DNA of 64,000 bases from Vogesella oryzae (GTDB taxonomy: Bacteria > Pseudomonadota > Gammaproteobacteria > Burkholderiales > Chromobacteriaceae): positions 62,001-126,000 of the forward strand of contig NZ_CADEPL010000016.1 of the NCBI RefSeq assembly GCF_902829295.1, read 5' to 3'. The translations under genes were made by a program, and so were the position numbers. The notes beneath the pieces are model-generated. The model was given only the letters and a program-made list of their open reading frames with translations. It was not told the DNA's origin and did not search any database. Below, one piece after another: positions 14,117 through 22,535 of this stretch. How positions within the stretch are numbered: the stretch's first letter is position 1; the number at the start of each line of letters is the position of its first letter.

Positions 14117-16591
14117 TCAGCTGTTGGGTACGGAAATACCTTGTTGCAGGAGTTGTTCCAGCTCTGCGGAAGGGACCGGGCGGGAGTACAGGTAGCCCTG
14201 CATGGTCTGGCAACCGGCGGCCAACAGGGCTTGTACCTGCTCGAGCGTCTCCACCCCCTCGGCCACCAGTTTCAGGCCAAGGGAGGAGCCCAGCTTGATG
14301 ATGGCTTCCACGATGGCCGCATCGCTCTTGTCCTGCAGCATGTCATGCACAAAGCTCTGGTCGATCTTCAGCACGTCCAGCGGCAGCCGCTTCAGGTAGG
14401 TCAGGCTGGAGTAGCCGGTGCCGAAGTCATCGATTGAAATCCGGATGCCCAGATCGCGCAGGGCCTGCAGGATTTGCTGTGTATGGTTGATGTCATGCGC
14501 CAGCACGCCTTCGGTGATTTCCAGCTCCAGCAAATCATGACGAATGCCGGTGCTGCTCAAGGTGTTCAGCACCATGGTCAGGAATTGCGGGTCGCGAAAC
14601 TGCACCGCCGAAATATTGACACTGATAATGATGGGGTAGCCCAGCGCATGCCAGCGCATGGCGTCCAGACAGGCCTGCTTCAGCACGAACTTGCCAATCG
14701 GGATGATCAGCCCGGTTTCTTCCGCCAGCGGGATGAACTCAGCCGGGGAGATCATGCCGCCATCTTCCTTGCGTAAACGGATCAGCGCTTCGGCACCGAC
14801 GATGCGTTGCTGGAGGGCATCGACCTTGGCCTGGTAGTGGATCTCGAAGATATGGTTTTCCAGTGCGGCGCGCATGTGCTGTTCCAGCAGGTGGCGGGAA
14901 CGCATGCTGTGCTCGATGTCGGCCGAGAAAAACCGGAACTGGCTGCGTCCGGCCTGCTTGGCCTTGTACATGGCGGAATCCGCATGCCGGTACAGGGTTT
15001 CCGCGTCATCGCTGTCATCCGGAAACAGGCTGACGCCCAGGCAGGCGGTCAGGTCGTAGCGTTCGCTGTCTATGATCACCGGCTCCGCCACCAGCTCCAG
15101 CATGCGAGTCGCGATGTCGCTTACCTGATCCAGCGCGCCGATTTCCGGTAGCAGCAGGATGAATTCATCACCACCCTGACGGCTGATGGTATCCACGGTG
15201 CGACAGGCCGCCTGCAGGCGGTGTGCAATCTGCTGCAGCAAGGTATCGCCGACCGCATGCCCGACGGCATCGTTGATGCTTTTGAAGTTGTCCAGATCGA
15301 GCACGACCATGGCGACCCGGCGCTGGTTGCGCATGGCCTGCTGTATGGCCTGCAGGATGCGGTCCTGCAGCAGCATGCGGTTGGGCAGGTTGGTCAGCGC
15401 ATCGTGGTAAGCCAGATGGGTCATCTTGATGGCCATCGCCCGGGCTTCGGACACGTCGTGGAACACCACAATGGCGCCGGTGATTTGTCCTTCGCGGTTC
15501 CGGATCGGCGATGCCGAGTCCTCGACATCGAACAGATTGCCGTCGCGGCTTTGCAGCTTGCAGTTCAGCGCCATGCCGACGACGCGGTTCTCCTGCAAGG
15601 CCAGGCGGATGGGGTTTTGCAGATCGAAATCATTGCTGCCGTCGCGCAGCGGCATCACCTGTTCGATGGCCTTGCCAATGGCGTGGGAGGCTTGCCAGCC
15701 GGTCAGGCTTTCGGCAATCGGATTCATGTAAACCACCACGCCCTGCCGGTCGGTGGCGATAACCGCGTCACCAATCGAATTGAGCATGACGCGGATGCGC
15801 TCTTTTTCTTCGAACAGCGCGCCTTCGTAGCGTTTGCGCTCGGTGATGTCCACCAGCAGCATCAGGAAGCCGACGCAGGTGTTATCGATGACGCGTGCCA
15901 CCAAGGTGAGCTGGCCATCTCTGGTGGGTAGGTGCTCGCTGGTGAGGACGATGTCCTGGGTGGCATGCTTTCCGGCCAGTACCTGCTCCAGCAGGGGGGC
16001 GATCTGCGGATAAGTGCTGGCACCGAGTACCTCGGGCAGCAGTTTGCCGACCATGTCGGCCGCTTCGATGCCGAACCAGCTTGCCGACTGTTCATTGCTG
16101 AACACGCAGTGCAGATTGGTCTGCCAGTAACCGACAAACGCCGGCAAATGGTGCAGCACATCCTGCAAGTCCCGTTGCACCAGTTCCAGCTTGCGGGTTT
16201 CCATCCGCAGGGCCAGATGGGTGCGGATGCGGGCGCGTGCCACCGGCACATTAAGCGGCTTGGGCAGAAAATCCACGCCGCCATAGTCGAGGGCGCGCAG
16301 TTCGTCCTGCGCGCTGCTGTGGGCGGTGACAAAAATGACGGCGGCCTGGGCCAGCTGCGGGTCGGACTTCAGTGCCTGGCAAACGGCGTAGCCGTCCATG
16401 CCGGGCATTTCGATGTCCAGCAGCACCACATCGGGCTGGCAGTTATGGGCCAGGCGGATGGCAGATTCGCCATCAATGGCAAAGAACACATCCCCAAGGC
16501 CCTGAATGGCCTCCCGCAGGATGCGGATATTGCTGGCCTGATCATCCACGATCAGGATGACAGGGCGGCCAATCAGGGAGTCATCGAGCAT
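14117..16591 (-). CDS. Response regulator with PAS, GGDEF and EAL domains
   Basis: An 824-residue c-di-GMP enzyme. An N-terminal receiver carries D59 (LLDIEMPGMDG) with K near 111 (PKPLN). Two PAS-like regions follow (about 145-255 and 265-390), then GGDEF near residue 472 and EAL near 598. The GGDEF motif is intact, with an RTVD inhibitory site exactly five residues ahead. The EAL domain keeps EAL, the NIS loop, the LELEITE glutamate, IDDFGTGYSSL, LKIDQSF and EGVET, so both synthesis and breakdown look possible. It is first in an operon with the hybrid kinase, which probably phosphorylates its receiver; this pairing is inferred from adjacency. Confidence 0.92.
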   Translation of the reverse strand: MLDDSLIGRPVILIVDDQASNIRILREAIQGLGDVFFAIDGESAIRLAHNCQPDVVLLDIEMPGMDGYAVCQALKSDPQLAQAAVIFVTAHSSAQDELRALDYGGVDFLPKPLNVPVARARIRTHLALRMETRKLELVQRDLQDVLHHLPAFVGYWQTNLHCVFSNEQSASWFGIEAADMVGKLLPEVLGASTYPQIAPLLEQVLAGKHATQDIVLTSEHLPTRDGQLTLVARVIDNTCVGFLMLLVDITERKRYEGALFEEKERIRVMLNSIGDAVIATDRQGVVVYMNPIAESLTGWQASHAIGKAIEQVMPLRDGSNDFDLQNPIRLALQENRVVGMALNCKLQSRDGNLFDVEDSASPIRNREGQITGAIVVFHDVSEARAMAIKMTHLAYHDALTNLPNRMLLQDRILQAIQQAMRNQRRVAMVVLDLDNFKSINDAVGHAVGDTLLQQIAHRLQAACRTVDTISRQGGDEFILLLPEIGALDQVSDIATRMLELVAEPVIIDSERYDLTACLGVSLFPDDSDDAETLYRHADSAMYKAKQAGRSQFRFFSADIEHSMRSRHLLEQHMRAALENHIFEIHYQAKVDALQQRIVGAEALIRLRKEDGGMISPAEFIPLAEETGLIIPIGKFVLKQACLDAMRWHALGYPIIISVNISAVQFRDPQFLTMVLNTLSSTGIRHDLLELEITEGVLAHDINHTQQILQALRDLGIRISIDDFGTGYSSLTYLKRLPLDVLKIDQSFVHDMLQDKSDAAIVEAIIKLGSSLGLKLVAEGVETLEQVQALLAAGCQTMQGYLYSRPVPSAELEQLLQQGISVPNS

Positions 16592-16758
16592 CGCTTCATT
16601 CCTACTGCATGTTTAATGCATTCTAGATGATGCCCTGGCGAATCAATCCCTTATTTGTGATTGGCTGGCCGAATGTACACCTGACGGAGCACCGTGGCGG
16701 GGGCTGCTGCCGTCGCAAGCGGCCGTTACCGCCGTGCCGTGCCCGGTGGGAGCGCATG

Positions 16759-16783
16759 AAAAAACGCTCGCGATGCGGGCGTT
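16759..16783 (-). terminator. Terminator after sdaA
   Basis: Read on the minus strand, AACGCCCGC (16783-16775) pairs with GCGAGCGTT (16771-16763), one wobble pair, followed by a run of T residues (A at 16759-16764 on the plus strand). Confidence 0.85.
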
Positions 16784-16796
16784 GTGTCTAAGGGCA

Positions 16797-16816
16797 TGCG
16801 GCCAACGTTGGCCGCA
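16797..16816. repeat. Perfect 20-bp palindrome of inverted GTTGGCCGCA words
   Basis: Two facing copies of the word, joined at AACGTT, directly after the sdaA stop and before its T-tract terminator. On transcription it gives a second hairpin at the end of the sdaA message. Confidence 0.9.
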
Positions 16817-16825
16817 CCGCAAACA

Positions 16826-18226
16826 TCAGCATTCCACGATATTGACCGGCACTTCGACGATAGTGACGGCCAGGCCGCCGCGTGCGGTTTCCTTGTACTT
16901 GCTGCTCATGTCGCGGCCGGTGTCGCGCATGGTCTTGATCACGCGGTCCAGCGAGATGAAATGCTGGCCGTCGCCACGCAACGCCATGCGTACCGCGTTG
17001 ATGGCCTTGACTGCCGCCATCGCGTTGCGTTCGATGCACGGCACCTGCACCAGTCCGCCGACTGGGTCGCAGGTCAGCCCCAGGTTATGCTCCATGCCGA
17101 TCTCGGCGGCATTTTCCACCTGCTCCGGTGTGGCGCCCATCACCTCGGCCAGGCCGCCGGCCGCCATCGAACAGGCCGCGCCGACTTCGCCCTGGCAGCC
17201 GACCTCGGCGCCGGAAATCGACGCGTTGAGCTTGAACAGGATGCCGATGGCGCCGGCGGTGAGCAGGAAGCGCACCACGCCATCCTCGTTGGCACCCGGC
17301 ACAAAACGCGCGTAGTAGTGCAGCACCGCCGGAATGATGCCGGCTGCCCCGTTGGTCGGCGCGGTGACCACGCGGCCGCCGCCGGCGTTTTCCTCGTTGA
17401 CCGCCAGTGCATACAGGTTGACCCAGTCCATCACCGTCAGCGGGTCGCGCAGGCTGGCTTCCGGCGCCGCCAGCAGTTTGCGGTACAGGTTGGCCGCGCG
17501 ACGGCGTACCTGCATGCCGCCGGGCAATATGCCTTCGTGACTGCAGCCGCGTTGCACGCAGCGCTGCATCACTTGCCAGATGGCCAGCAGGCCGGCGCGT
17601 ACTTCCTCCTCGCTGCGCCAGGCCAGTTCGTTCTCCAGCATGATCTGGCTGATGCTCTTGTTTTCTCTTTGACACAAGGCGAGTAGCTCGGCACCGGAGG
17701 TAAACGGATGGCGCAGCTCGGTGGCGCCCGGTGGCGCGAAGCCGGCATCCACCGCCGCCTCGTCCACCACGAAGCCGCCGCCCACCGAGTAGTACGCCCG
17801 CTTGACGATGACGTCGCCGCGATCGTCGCGGGCTTCGAAGGTCATGCCGTTAGGGTGGTAGGGCAGCGATTTGCGCTTGTGCAGCACCAGATGCTCGCCT
17901 TCAGCAAACGCCACCTCGTGGCTGCCCAGCAAACGCAGGCGCTTGCTGCTGCGGATGGCGGCCACCATCACCGGCACCGCGTCGGTGTCCACCTCGTCCG
18001 GCAACTCGCCCTGCAGGCCCAGCAGTACGGCGATATCGGAGCCATGGCCCTTGCCGGTGGCGCCCAGCGAGCCGAATAGCTCGCAGCGCACACTGGCGAC
18101 CGCCGGCAACTGGCCGTCCTTTTCCAGGCGGGCGACAAACTGGCGTGCGGCGCGCATCGGGCCGACGGTATGGGAGCTGGACGGGCCGATGCCGATCTTG
18201 AACAGGTCAAAAACGCTGATAGCCAT
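16826..18226 (-). CDS. sdaA: L-serine dehydratase, single-chain iron-sulfur type
   Basis: A 466-residue L-serine ammonia-lyase converting serine to pyruvate and ammonia, with an oxygen-labile [4Fe-4S] cluster instead of PLP. Family hallmarks are [14 protein letters not shown] at the N-terminus (residues 14-27), a cluster-binding cysteine region [15 protein letters not shown] (near 345) and [21 protein letters not shown] near 390. Length is normal for the fused alpha-beta type. It follows glyA on the same strand, 117 bases downstream, so glycine converted to serine by GlyA is drained to pyruvate. The intervening hairpins may separate their expression. Confidence 0.95.
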   Translation of the reverse strand: MAISVFDLFKIGIGPSSSHTVGPMRAARQFVARLEKDGQLPAVASVRCELFGSLGATGKGHGSDIAVLLGLQGELPDEVDTDAVPVMVAAIRSSKRLRLLGSHEVAFAEGEHLVLHKRKSLPYHPNGMTFEARDDRGDVIVKRAYYSVGGGFVVDEAAVDAGFAPPGATELRHPFTSGAELLALCQRENKSISQIMLENELAWRSEEEVRAGLLAIWQVMQRCVQRGCSHEGILPGGMQVRRRAANLYRKLLAAPEASLRDPLTVMDWVNLYALAVNEENAGGGRVVTAPTNGAAGIIPAVLHYYARFVPGANEDGVVRFLLTAGAIGILFKLNASISGAEVGCQGEVGAACSMAAGGLAEVMGATPEQVENAAEIGMEHNLGLTCDPVGGLVQVPCIERNAMAAVKAINAVRMALRGDGQHFISLDRVIKTMRDTGRDMSSKYKETARGGLAVTIVEVPVNIVEC

Positions 18227-18249
18227 GATGCTTCTCTTGTCAGGTTGGC

Positions 18250-18295
18250 ATGCCGCTGTCGATCAGCGGCATGTAACGGCGGGGCAAGCCCCGCC
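18250..18295. repeat. Two hairpins between glyA and sdaA
   Basis: ATGCCGCTG/CAGCGGCAT (18250-18272) and GGCGGGGC/GCCCCGCC (18278-18295) are tandem inverted repeats in the glyA-sdaA spacer. Neither is followed by a clear T-tract on the minus strand; they may stabilise or attenuate the message. Confidence 0.6.
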
Positions 18296-18307
18296 CGGAT
18301 GACGGTA

Positions 18308-18335
18308 GCGTTGCGGCCAACGTTGGCCGCAACGC
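18308..18335. repeat. Perfect 28-bp palindrome containing inverted GTTGGCCGCA words
   Basis: The longest perfect palindrome of the series: GCGTTGCGGCCAAC followed at once by its exact reverse complement. It lies 8 bases after the glyA stop and is well placed as a message-end structure. Confidence 0.92.
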
Positions 18336-18343
18336 AAGCAGGG

Positions 18344-19597
18344 TTAACGGTATACCGGGAAGGCGGCGCACAGCTCTGCCACCTGGCGTTTTACCCGTGC
18401 GCTGACTTCCGCATTCTCGATGTCGTCGAGGATGTCGCACACCCAGTGCGCTACCTGGCGGGCTTCGGTTTCCTTGAAGCCGCGGCTGGTGATCGCCGGG
18501 GTGCCGATGCGGATGCCGCTGGTCACGAACGGGCTTTGCGGATCGTTCGGCACCGCGTTCTTGTTGACGGTGATGTGGGCGGCGCCCAGCGCGGCATCGG
18601 CCGCCTTGCCGGTGAGGCCTTTGTCGATCAGGCTCAGCAGGAACAGATGGTCGTCGGTCTTGCCGGACACGATGCTGTAACCGCGGCTCTGGAACACATG
18701 CACCATGGCGCGGGCGTTGGCCAACACCTGTTTCTGGTAGTCGACGAACTCCGGCTGCAGCGCCTCCTGGAATGCCACCGCCTTGGCGGCGATCACGTGC
18801 ATCAGCGGGCCGCCCTGAATGCCGGGGAACACCACCGAATTCAGCTTCTTCTCCAGCTCCGGGTTGGCCGCCGCCAGAATCAGGCCGCCACGCGGGCCGC
18901 GCAGGGTCTTGTGGGTGGTGGTGGTCACCACATGCGCGTGCGGAATCGGGTTCGGGTACAGCCCGGCGGCCACCAGGCCGGCCACGTGGGCCATGTCCAC
19001 GAACAGGTAGGCGCCGATGCTGTCGGCGATCTCGCGCATGCGCTTCCAGTCCACCACCAGCGAGTAGGCGGAGAAACCGGCCACGATCATCTTCGGCTGG
19101 TACTCATTGGCCATGCGCTGCACTTCGTCGTAGTCGATCTCGCCGGTTTCCGGATTCAGACCGTACTGCACCGCGTGGTAGATCTTGCCGGAGAAGTTGA
19201 CCTTGGCGCCGTGGGTGAGGTGGCCGCCGTGGGCCAGGCTCATGCCCAGCACGGTGTCGTGCGGCTCTAGCAGCGCCATGTACACCGCGGCGTTGGCCTG
19301 GCTGCCGGAGTGCGGCTGCACGTTGGCGTAGTCGGCGCCGAACAGCTGCTTGGCGCGGTCGATGGCCAGTTGCTCCACCACGTCCACATGCTCGCAGCCG
19401 CCGTAGTAGCGCTTGCCTGGGTAGCCCTCGGCGTACTTGTTGGTCAGCTGGCTGCCCTGTGCCTGCATCACGCGCGGGCTGGTGTAGTTCTCGGAGGCAA
19501 TCAGCTCGATGTGGTCCTGCTGGCGCTGGTCTTCGGCCTGCATGGCGGCCCACAGGGCGTCGTCGAAACCGGCAATCTGCATATCTCGGGTAAACAT
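18344..19597 (-). CDS. glyA: Serine hydroxymethyltransferase
   Basis: A 417-residue PLP enzyme interconverting glycine + 5,10-methylene-tetrahydrofolate and serine. Conserved segments are [15 protein letters not shown] near residue 32, the PLP-lysine motif [16 protein letters not shown] near 228 (lysine of TTHK) and the usual C-terminus. The start at 19597 (MFTRDMQ) sits behind TTTGGAGAG; upstream in-frame codons run through the riboswitch leader and are rejected. With a tandem glycine riboswitch in its leader, it should rise when glycine accumulates, consistent with betaine being demethylated to glycine. It forms a module with sdaA downstream. Confidence 0.96.
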   Translation of the reverse strand: MFTRDMQIAGFDDALWAAMQAEDQRQQDHIELIASENYTSPRVMQAQGSQLTNKYAEGYPGKRYYGGCEHVDVVEQLAIDRAKQLFGADYANVQPHSGSQANAAVYMALLEPHDTVLGMSLAHGGHLTHGAKVNFSGKIYHAVQYGLNPETGEIDYDEVQRMANEYQPKMIVAGFSAYSLVVDWKRMREIADSIGAYLFVDMAHVAGLVAAGLYPNPIPHAHVVTTTTHKTLRGPRGGLILAAANPELEKKLNSVVFPGIQGGPLMHVIAAKAVAFQEALQPEFVDYQKQVLANARAMVHVFQSRGYSIVSGKTDDHLFLLSLIDKGLTGKAADAALGAAHITVNKNAVPNDPQSPFVTSGIRIGTPAITSRGFKETEARQVAHWVCDILDDIENAEVSARVKRQVAELCAAFPVYR

Positions 19598-19619
19598 GGC
19601 GCTCTCCAAACGGGTGGGC

Positions 19620-19639
19620 GGCGGCCAACGTTGGCCGCC
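19620..19639. repeat. Perfect 20-bp palindrome in the glyA leader
   Basis: GGCGGCCAAC joined to its reverse complement, 23 bases upstream of the glyA start and 44 bases downstream of the riboswitch. It carries the TTGGCCGC core in both directions. Its position makes it part of the riboswitch expression platform or a neighbour of it. Confidence 0.88.
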
Positions 19640-19682
19640 AGCCCGATACACGGGGTGGGTGGTCGCTGGCGACCGTGCGTGC

Positions 19683-19880
19683 CCCCTCTGTCCGTTTGCC
19701 TGAGAGATTGGGCGCACCGTGTTGCCGGTACGCCGTGCTGCCTTCGGCGAGATGCGCGGGCGCGCACCTGCTCTCCAGAGAGCCTGGGCAGGACAGTTCT
19801 TTTGCCTGAGAGTTTTCGGGGCGATTCCCCTTCGGCGCCGCCGCTGGGTGGTTACCCGGGCGATCTCTCCTGTCTGCCTG
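19683..19880 (-). promoter_or_regulatory. Tandem glycine riboswitch controlling glyA
   Basis: On the minus strand two aptamers follow each other: the first (about 19876-19790) has GGAGAG, GCCGAAGGGG and ACTCTCAGGCAAAAG; the second (about 19780-19683) has TGGAGAG, GCCGAAGG and ATCTCTCAGGCAAACGGAC. These are the conserved blocks of glycine aptamers. The tandem arrangement is usual for catabolic glycine switches that turn expression on. No T-tract terminator is obvious between the second aptamer and glyA, so the switch may act at translation, or via the hairpins GGTCGC/GCGACC (about 19662-19675) and the palindrome downstream. Confidence 0.96.
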
Positions 19881-20243
19881 ACATGGCTGTCAGTCAATCT
19901 AGAGAGCGCCTCGCGGAGCGTCAATGCATGTTGCCGGCGGATTTTTGGCGTCTGGCGGACGCTGGCTGCACGCCCATTGCCGTAGCGGCAAAAAGGGCTG
20001 CAATTGCGTCGGTCATGGCATGAAAGCGGTCGGCTATGGCAATGCCACGGGTGCGGCTGGCGGCATGGGCGAGCTATTTCTAATGTGCTGATTTTTATGA
20101 GTAATGCGGCTTTTTTGCGACAGTAAGGTAGTGCGGTTGCCGGCAGCTGTGCCTGGCAGCTGATTTTTCGTTATCGACTGTAATCAGTTCGTAAAAATAC
20201 ATTTATATGATCAGTATCGAACATTGATGTCGCAATCTTGATG
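19881..20243. other. AT-richer intergenic region between glyA leader and small ORF
   Basis: About 360 bases holding the glyA promoter on the minus strand and upstream sequence of the small plus-strand gene. From about 20070 it becomes clearly AT-richer than its surroundings. No coding potential recognised. Confidence 0.5.
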
Positions 20244-20270
20244 TTGCAACGCACAAGACGGCGCTACAAT
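20244..20270 (+). promoter_or_regulatory. Candidate sigma-70 promoter for the small gene at 20312
   Basis: TTGCAA (20244-20249) and TACAAT (20265-20270) with a 15-base spacer, about 40 bases upstream of the ATG in an AT-rich stretch. Spacing is a little short. Confidence 0.5.
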
Positions 20271-20311
20271 TCCGGCGTAGTTTGATCACTGAAAACATAT
20301 TGGACATTGAA

Positions 20312-20524
20312 ATGAAATACATTATCTCTAGCCTGCTGGCACTGCTGCGTGACAAGAACATTCAACTGGAACCGGGCCTGCGCGTGAATTACGCCCCGCA
20401 TGGCTATGCAAAGAAATTCGATGGCACCGTGGTTGCCTTTGACAATGCACGCGGCGTGCTGGTGGACTGGCCGCGTGGCGGCAGCGACTGGCTGTCGAAG
20501 AAAGATCTGGCTGTAATCAGCTGA
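20312..20524 (+). CDS. Small conserved-looking protein of unknown function
   Basis: A 70-residue protein, MKYIISSLLALLRDKN..., with a short hydrophobic N-terminus then a basic, glycine/tryptophan-containing body (VDWPRGGSDWLSKKDLAVIS). It resembles a small beta-barrel (SH3/KOW-like) fold in pattern: G-x-V-V-A-F-D repeats followed by G-V-L-V-D-W. Function unknown. The ATG at 20312 has no strong ribosome site; an in-frame TTG at 20282 is less likely. It has a candidate promoter upstream and a strong terminator downstream, so it is probably a genuine monocistronic gene. Confidence 0.7.
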   Translation: MKYIISSLLALLRDKNIQLEPGLRVNYAPHGYAKKFDGTVVAFDNARGVLVDWPRGGSDWLSKKDLAVIS

Positions 20525-20540
20525 AATATTCGGATATGAA

Positions 20541-20568
20541 AAAATGGCTCGCCTTGGCGAGCCATTTT
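20541..20568. terminator. Bidirectional terminator
   Basis: AAAATGGCTCGCC pairs perfectly with GGCGAGCCATTTT across a TT loop; A- and T-tracts flank both sides, serving the small gene (+) and possibly betA (-). Confidence 0.92.
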
Positions 20569-20595
20569 TGTTTCTGCAGCGGCGCTGGCGGCAAT

Positions 20596-20620
20596 AAAAA
20601 ACGCGCACCGCGGTGCGCGT
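20596..20620 (-). terminator. Terminator after betA
   Basis: A perfect 20-base palindrome, ACGCGCACCG and its reverse complement (20601-20620), followed on the minus strand by six T residues. Confidence 0.88.
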
Positions 20621-20638
20621 GACAAGTGCAGAGCAGGA

Positions 20639-22378
20639 TCAACGAACGGTTTCGGCCTTGGGCGGGTACCACAGCAGCGCAGCCTGCGGATCATGCGCGG
20701 CGGCCTCGGCCAATTTCACCGGCTGGCGGCCGGCGACAAAGTAGGGTGCCTGCGAGCGCGGCAGCGGCGTGCGGCCACGGATTCGGTCGGCGATCTTCTC
20801 CGCCATCATGATGGTGGGGGCGTTGAGGTTGCCGGTGGTGACCTGCGGCATGATAGAGGCATCCACCACCCGTAGCCCGCTCAGGCCGTGTACGCGGCCT
20901 TCGTTGTCTACCACCGCCATCGGGTCGCTGGCGTCGCCCATCTTGCAGGTGCAGGACGGGTGCAGTGCGGTTTCGGCGTGTTCGCGCACGAAGGCGTCGA
21001 TCTCGGCATCGCTCTGGATCATCATGCCCGGCTTGATCTCCTTGCCGCGGAACTGGTCCATTGCCTGCTGCGCGATGATCTCACGGGTGATGCGCACCCC
21101 GGCACGGAACTCGCGCCAGTCGGTGTCGTGCGCCATGTAGTTGAAGCGCAGGATCGGATGGTCGCGCGGGTCGCAGCTTTTCAGCTTGACGCTGCCGGTG
21201 CTGGGCGAGCGCATCGAGCCGACATGGCACTGGAAACCGTGTGCTTTTACCGGGTTGCTGCCGTCGTAGTTCATCGCCAGCGGAATGAAGTGGTACTGCA
21301 GGTTGGGCCAGGCGAAGCTCTCGTCGCTGCGGATGAAGCCGCCAGCCTCGAAATGGTTGCTGGCGCCGATGCCGGTGCCGCGCAGATACCACTCGATGCC
21401 GATTGGCGGCTTGTTCCACCACTGCAGCGCCGGGTAGAGCGATACCGGCTTGGTGCATTCGTATTGCAGGTACATCTCCAGATGGTCCTGCAGGTTTTCG
21501 CCCACGCCCGGCAGGTGTGTCACGCTGGCGATGCCCATCGCGCGCAGTTCGTCGGCGTTGCCGACGCCGGAGCGCTGCAGCAACTGCGGCGAGGCGATGG
21601 CGCCGTTGCTGACGATCACTTCGCGGCTGGCAAAGGCTTCGTGCCAGCGCCCGCCCTGCAGATAGCTGACGCCGATGGCGCGCTTGCCGTCGAACAGGAT
21701 GCGGTCTGCCAGCGCGCGGGTCTTCACCTGCAGGGTTGGCCGCTTGCGGGCGGTGTCCAGATAGGCCAGCGAGGTGCTGCAGCGGCGGCCGTCGGCGGTG
21801 GTGGTGCGATCCATCGGGCCGAAGCCTTCCTGGCGATAACCGTTCAGGTCGTCGGTGCGCGGGTGGCCGGCCTGCTCGCCGGCGGCGACGAAGGCGGCAA
21901 ACAGCGGCGAGATATTGGCTTTCGGGGTAGTAACGTGCAGCGGACCGTCACCGCCGTGGTAGTCATTGCCCCCCTTGTCGTAGGTTTCGGCCTTGCGGAA
22001 ATACGGCAGACAGTCGCGGTAGCTCCAGTTTTCCAAGCCTTTCATGCTGGCCCAGTTGTCGTAATCCATGGCATTGCCACGGATGTAGACCATGCCGTTG
22101 ATCAGTGAGGAGCCGCCGAGGCCCTTGCCGCGGCCCTGGGTCATGACGCGGTTGCCCATGTGCGGCTCGGGCTGGGTGGTGTAGGCCCAGTTGTAGGTGG
22201 TGCCCTGTAGCGGGTAGGCCAGTGCCGACGGCATTTGCGTGCGCCAGTCCAGCCGCCAGTCCGGGCCGCCGGCTTCCAGCAGCAGCACGCTCACGCCCGG
22301 GTCTTCGGTCAGTCGCGCCGCCAGTACGCAACCGGCGGAGCCGGCGCCAACGATGATGTAATTGAATTCCTGTTTCAT
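20639..22378 (-). CDS. betA: Choline dehydrogenase (GMC oxidoreductase)
   Basis: A 579-residue FAD enzyme oxidising choline to betaine aldehyde at the inner membrane. The FAD-binding beta-alpha-beta motif is [13 protein letters not shown] at residues 12-24; GMC signature 1 ([15 protein letters not shown]...) is near 82-97 and signature 2 ([15 protein letters not shown]) near 258. The active-site histidine region is HPSCTCKMG near 470 and [16 protein letters not shown] near 515. Length is slightly above the usual 556-562 owing to a C-terminal tail ([20 protein letters not shown]...). It lies after betB, separated by a Correia-like element. Confidence 0.94.
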   Translation of the reverse strand: MKQEFNYIIVGAGSAGCVLAARLTEDPGVSVLLLEAGGPDWRLDWRTQMPSALAYPLQGTTYNWAYTTQPEPHMGNRVMTQGRGKGLGGSSLINGMVYIRGNAMDYDNWASMKGLENWSYRDCLPYFRKAETYDKGGNDYHGGDGPLHVTTPKANISPLFAAFVAAGEQAGHPRTDDLNGYRQEGFGPMDRTTTADGRRCSTSLAYLDTARKRPTLQVKTRALADRILFDGKRAIGVSYLQGGRWHEAFASREVIVSNGAIASPQLLQRSGVGNADELRAMGIASVTHLPGVGENLQDHLEMYLQYECTKPVSLYPALQWWNKPPIGIEWYLRGTGIGASNHFEAGGFIRSDESFAWPNLQYHFIPLAMNYDGSNPVKAHGFQCHVGSMRSPSTGSVKLKSCDPRDHPILRFNYMAHDTDWREFRAGVRITREIIAQQAMDQFRGKEIKPGMMIQSDAEIDAFVREHAETALHPSCTCKMGDASDPMAVVDNEGRVHGLSGLRVVDASIMPQVTTGNLNAPTIMMAEKIADRIRGRTPLPRSQAPYFVAGRQPVKLAEAAAHDPQAALLWYPPKAETVR

Positions 22379-22422
22379 GACCGTTCTCTTGCGGCAGGGC
22401 CGCGTTCAGGGTGGGCATAAGG

Positions 22423-22534
22423 ACGTGGCCGACAAAACCGCGCAGCGTACCTGAGCCAAGGCGCGCCGACGCAGACAGTACAAATCGTACGGCAAGGCGG
22501 CGCAACGCAGGATCAGGGGTTTTGTCTGCTACGT
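22423..22534. mobile_element. Correia-like miniature inverted-repeat element between betB and betA
   Basis: A 112-bp element with 17-bp imperfect terminal inverted repeats (ACGTGGCCGACAAAACC at the left; the right end reads ACGTAGCAGACAAAACC in reverse complement, 15 of 17 identical). The interior includes CGCAGACAGTACAAAT then CGTACGGCAAGGCG, which from memory closely matches the core of Neisseria Correia repeat elements; the termini differ from the Neisseria ones. It begins two bases from the betB stop and reaches to within 44 bases of the betA start, so it is co-transcribed in a betB-betA message and would form a long hairpin. Confidence 0.72.
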
Positions 22535-22535
22535 G

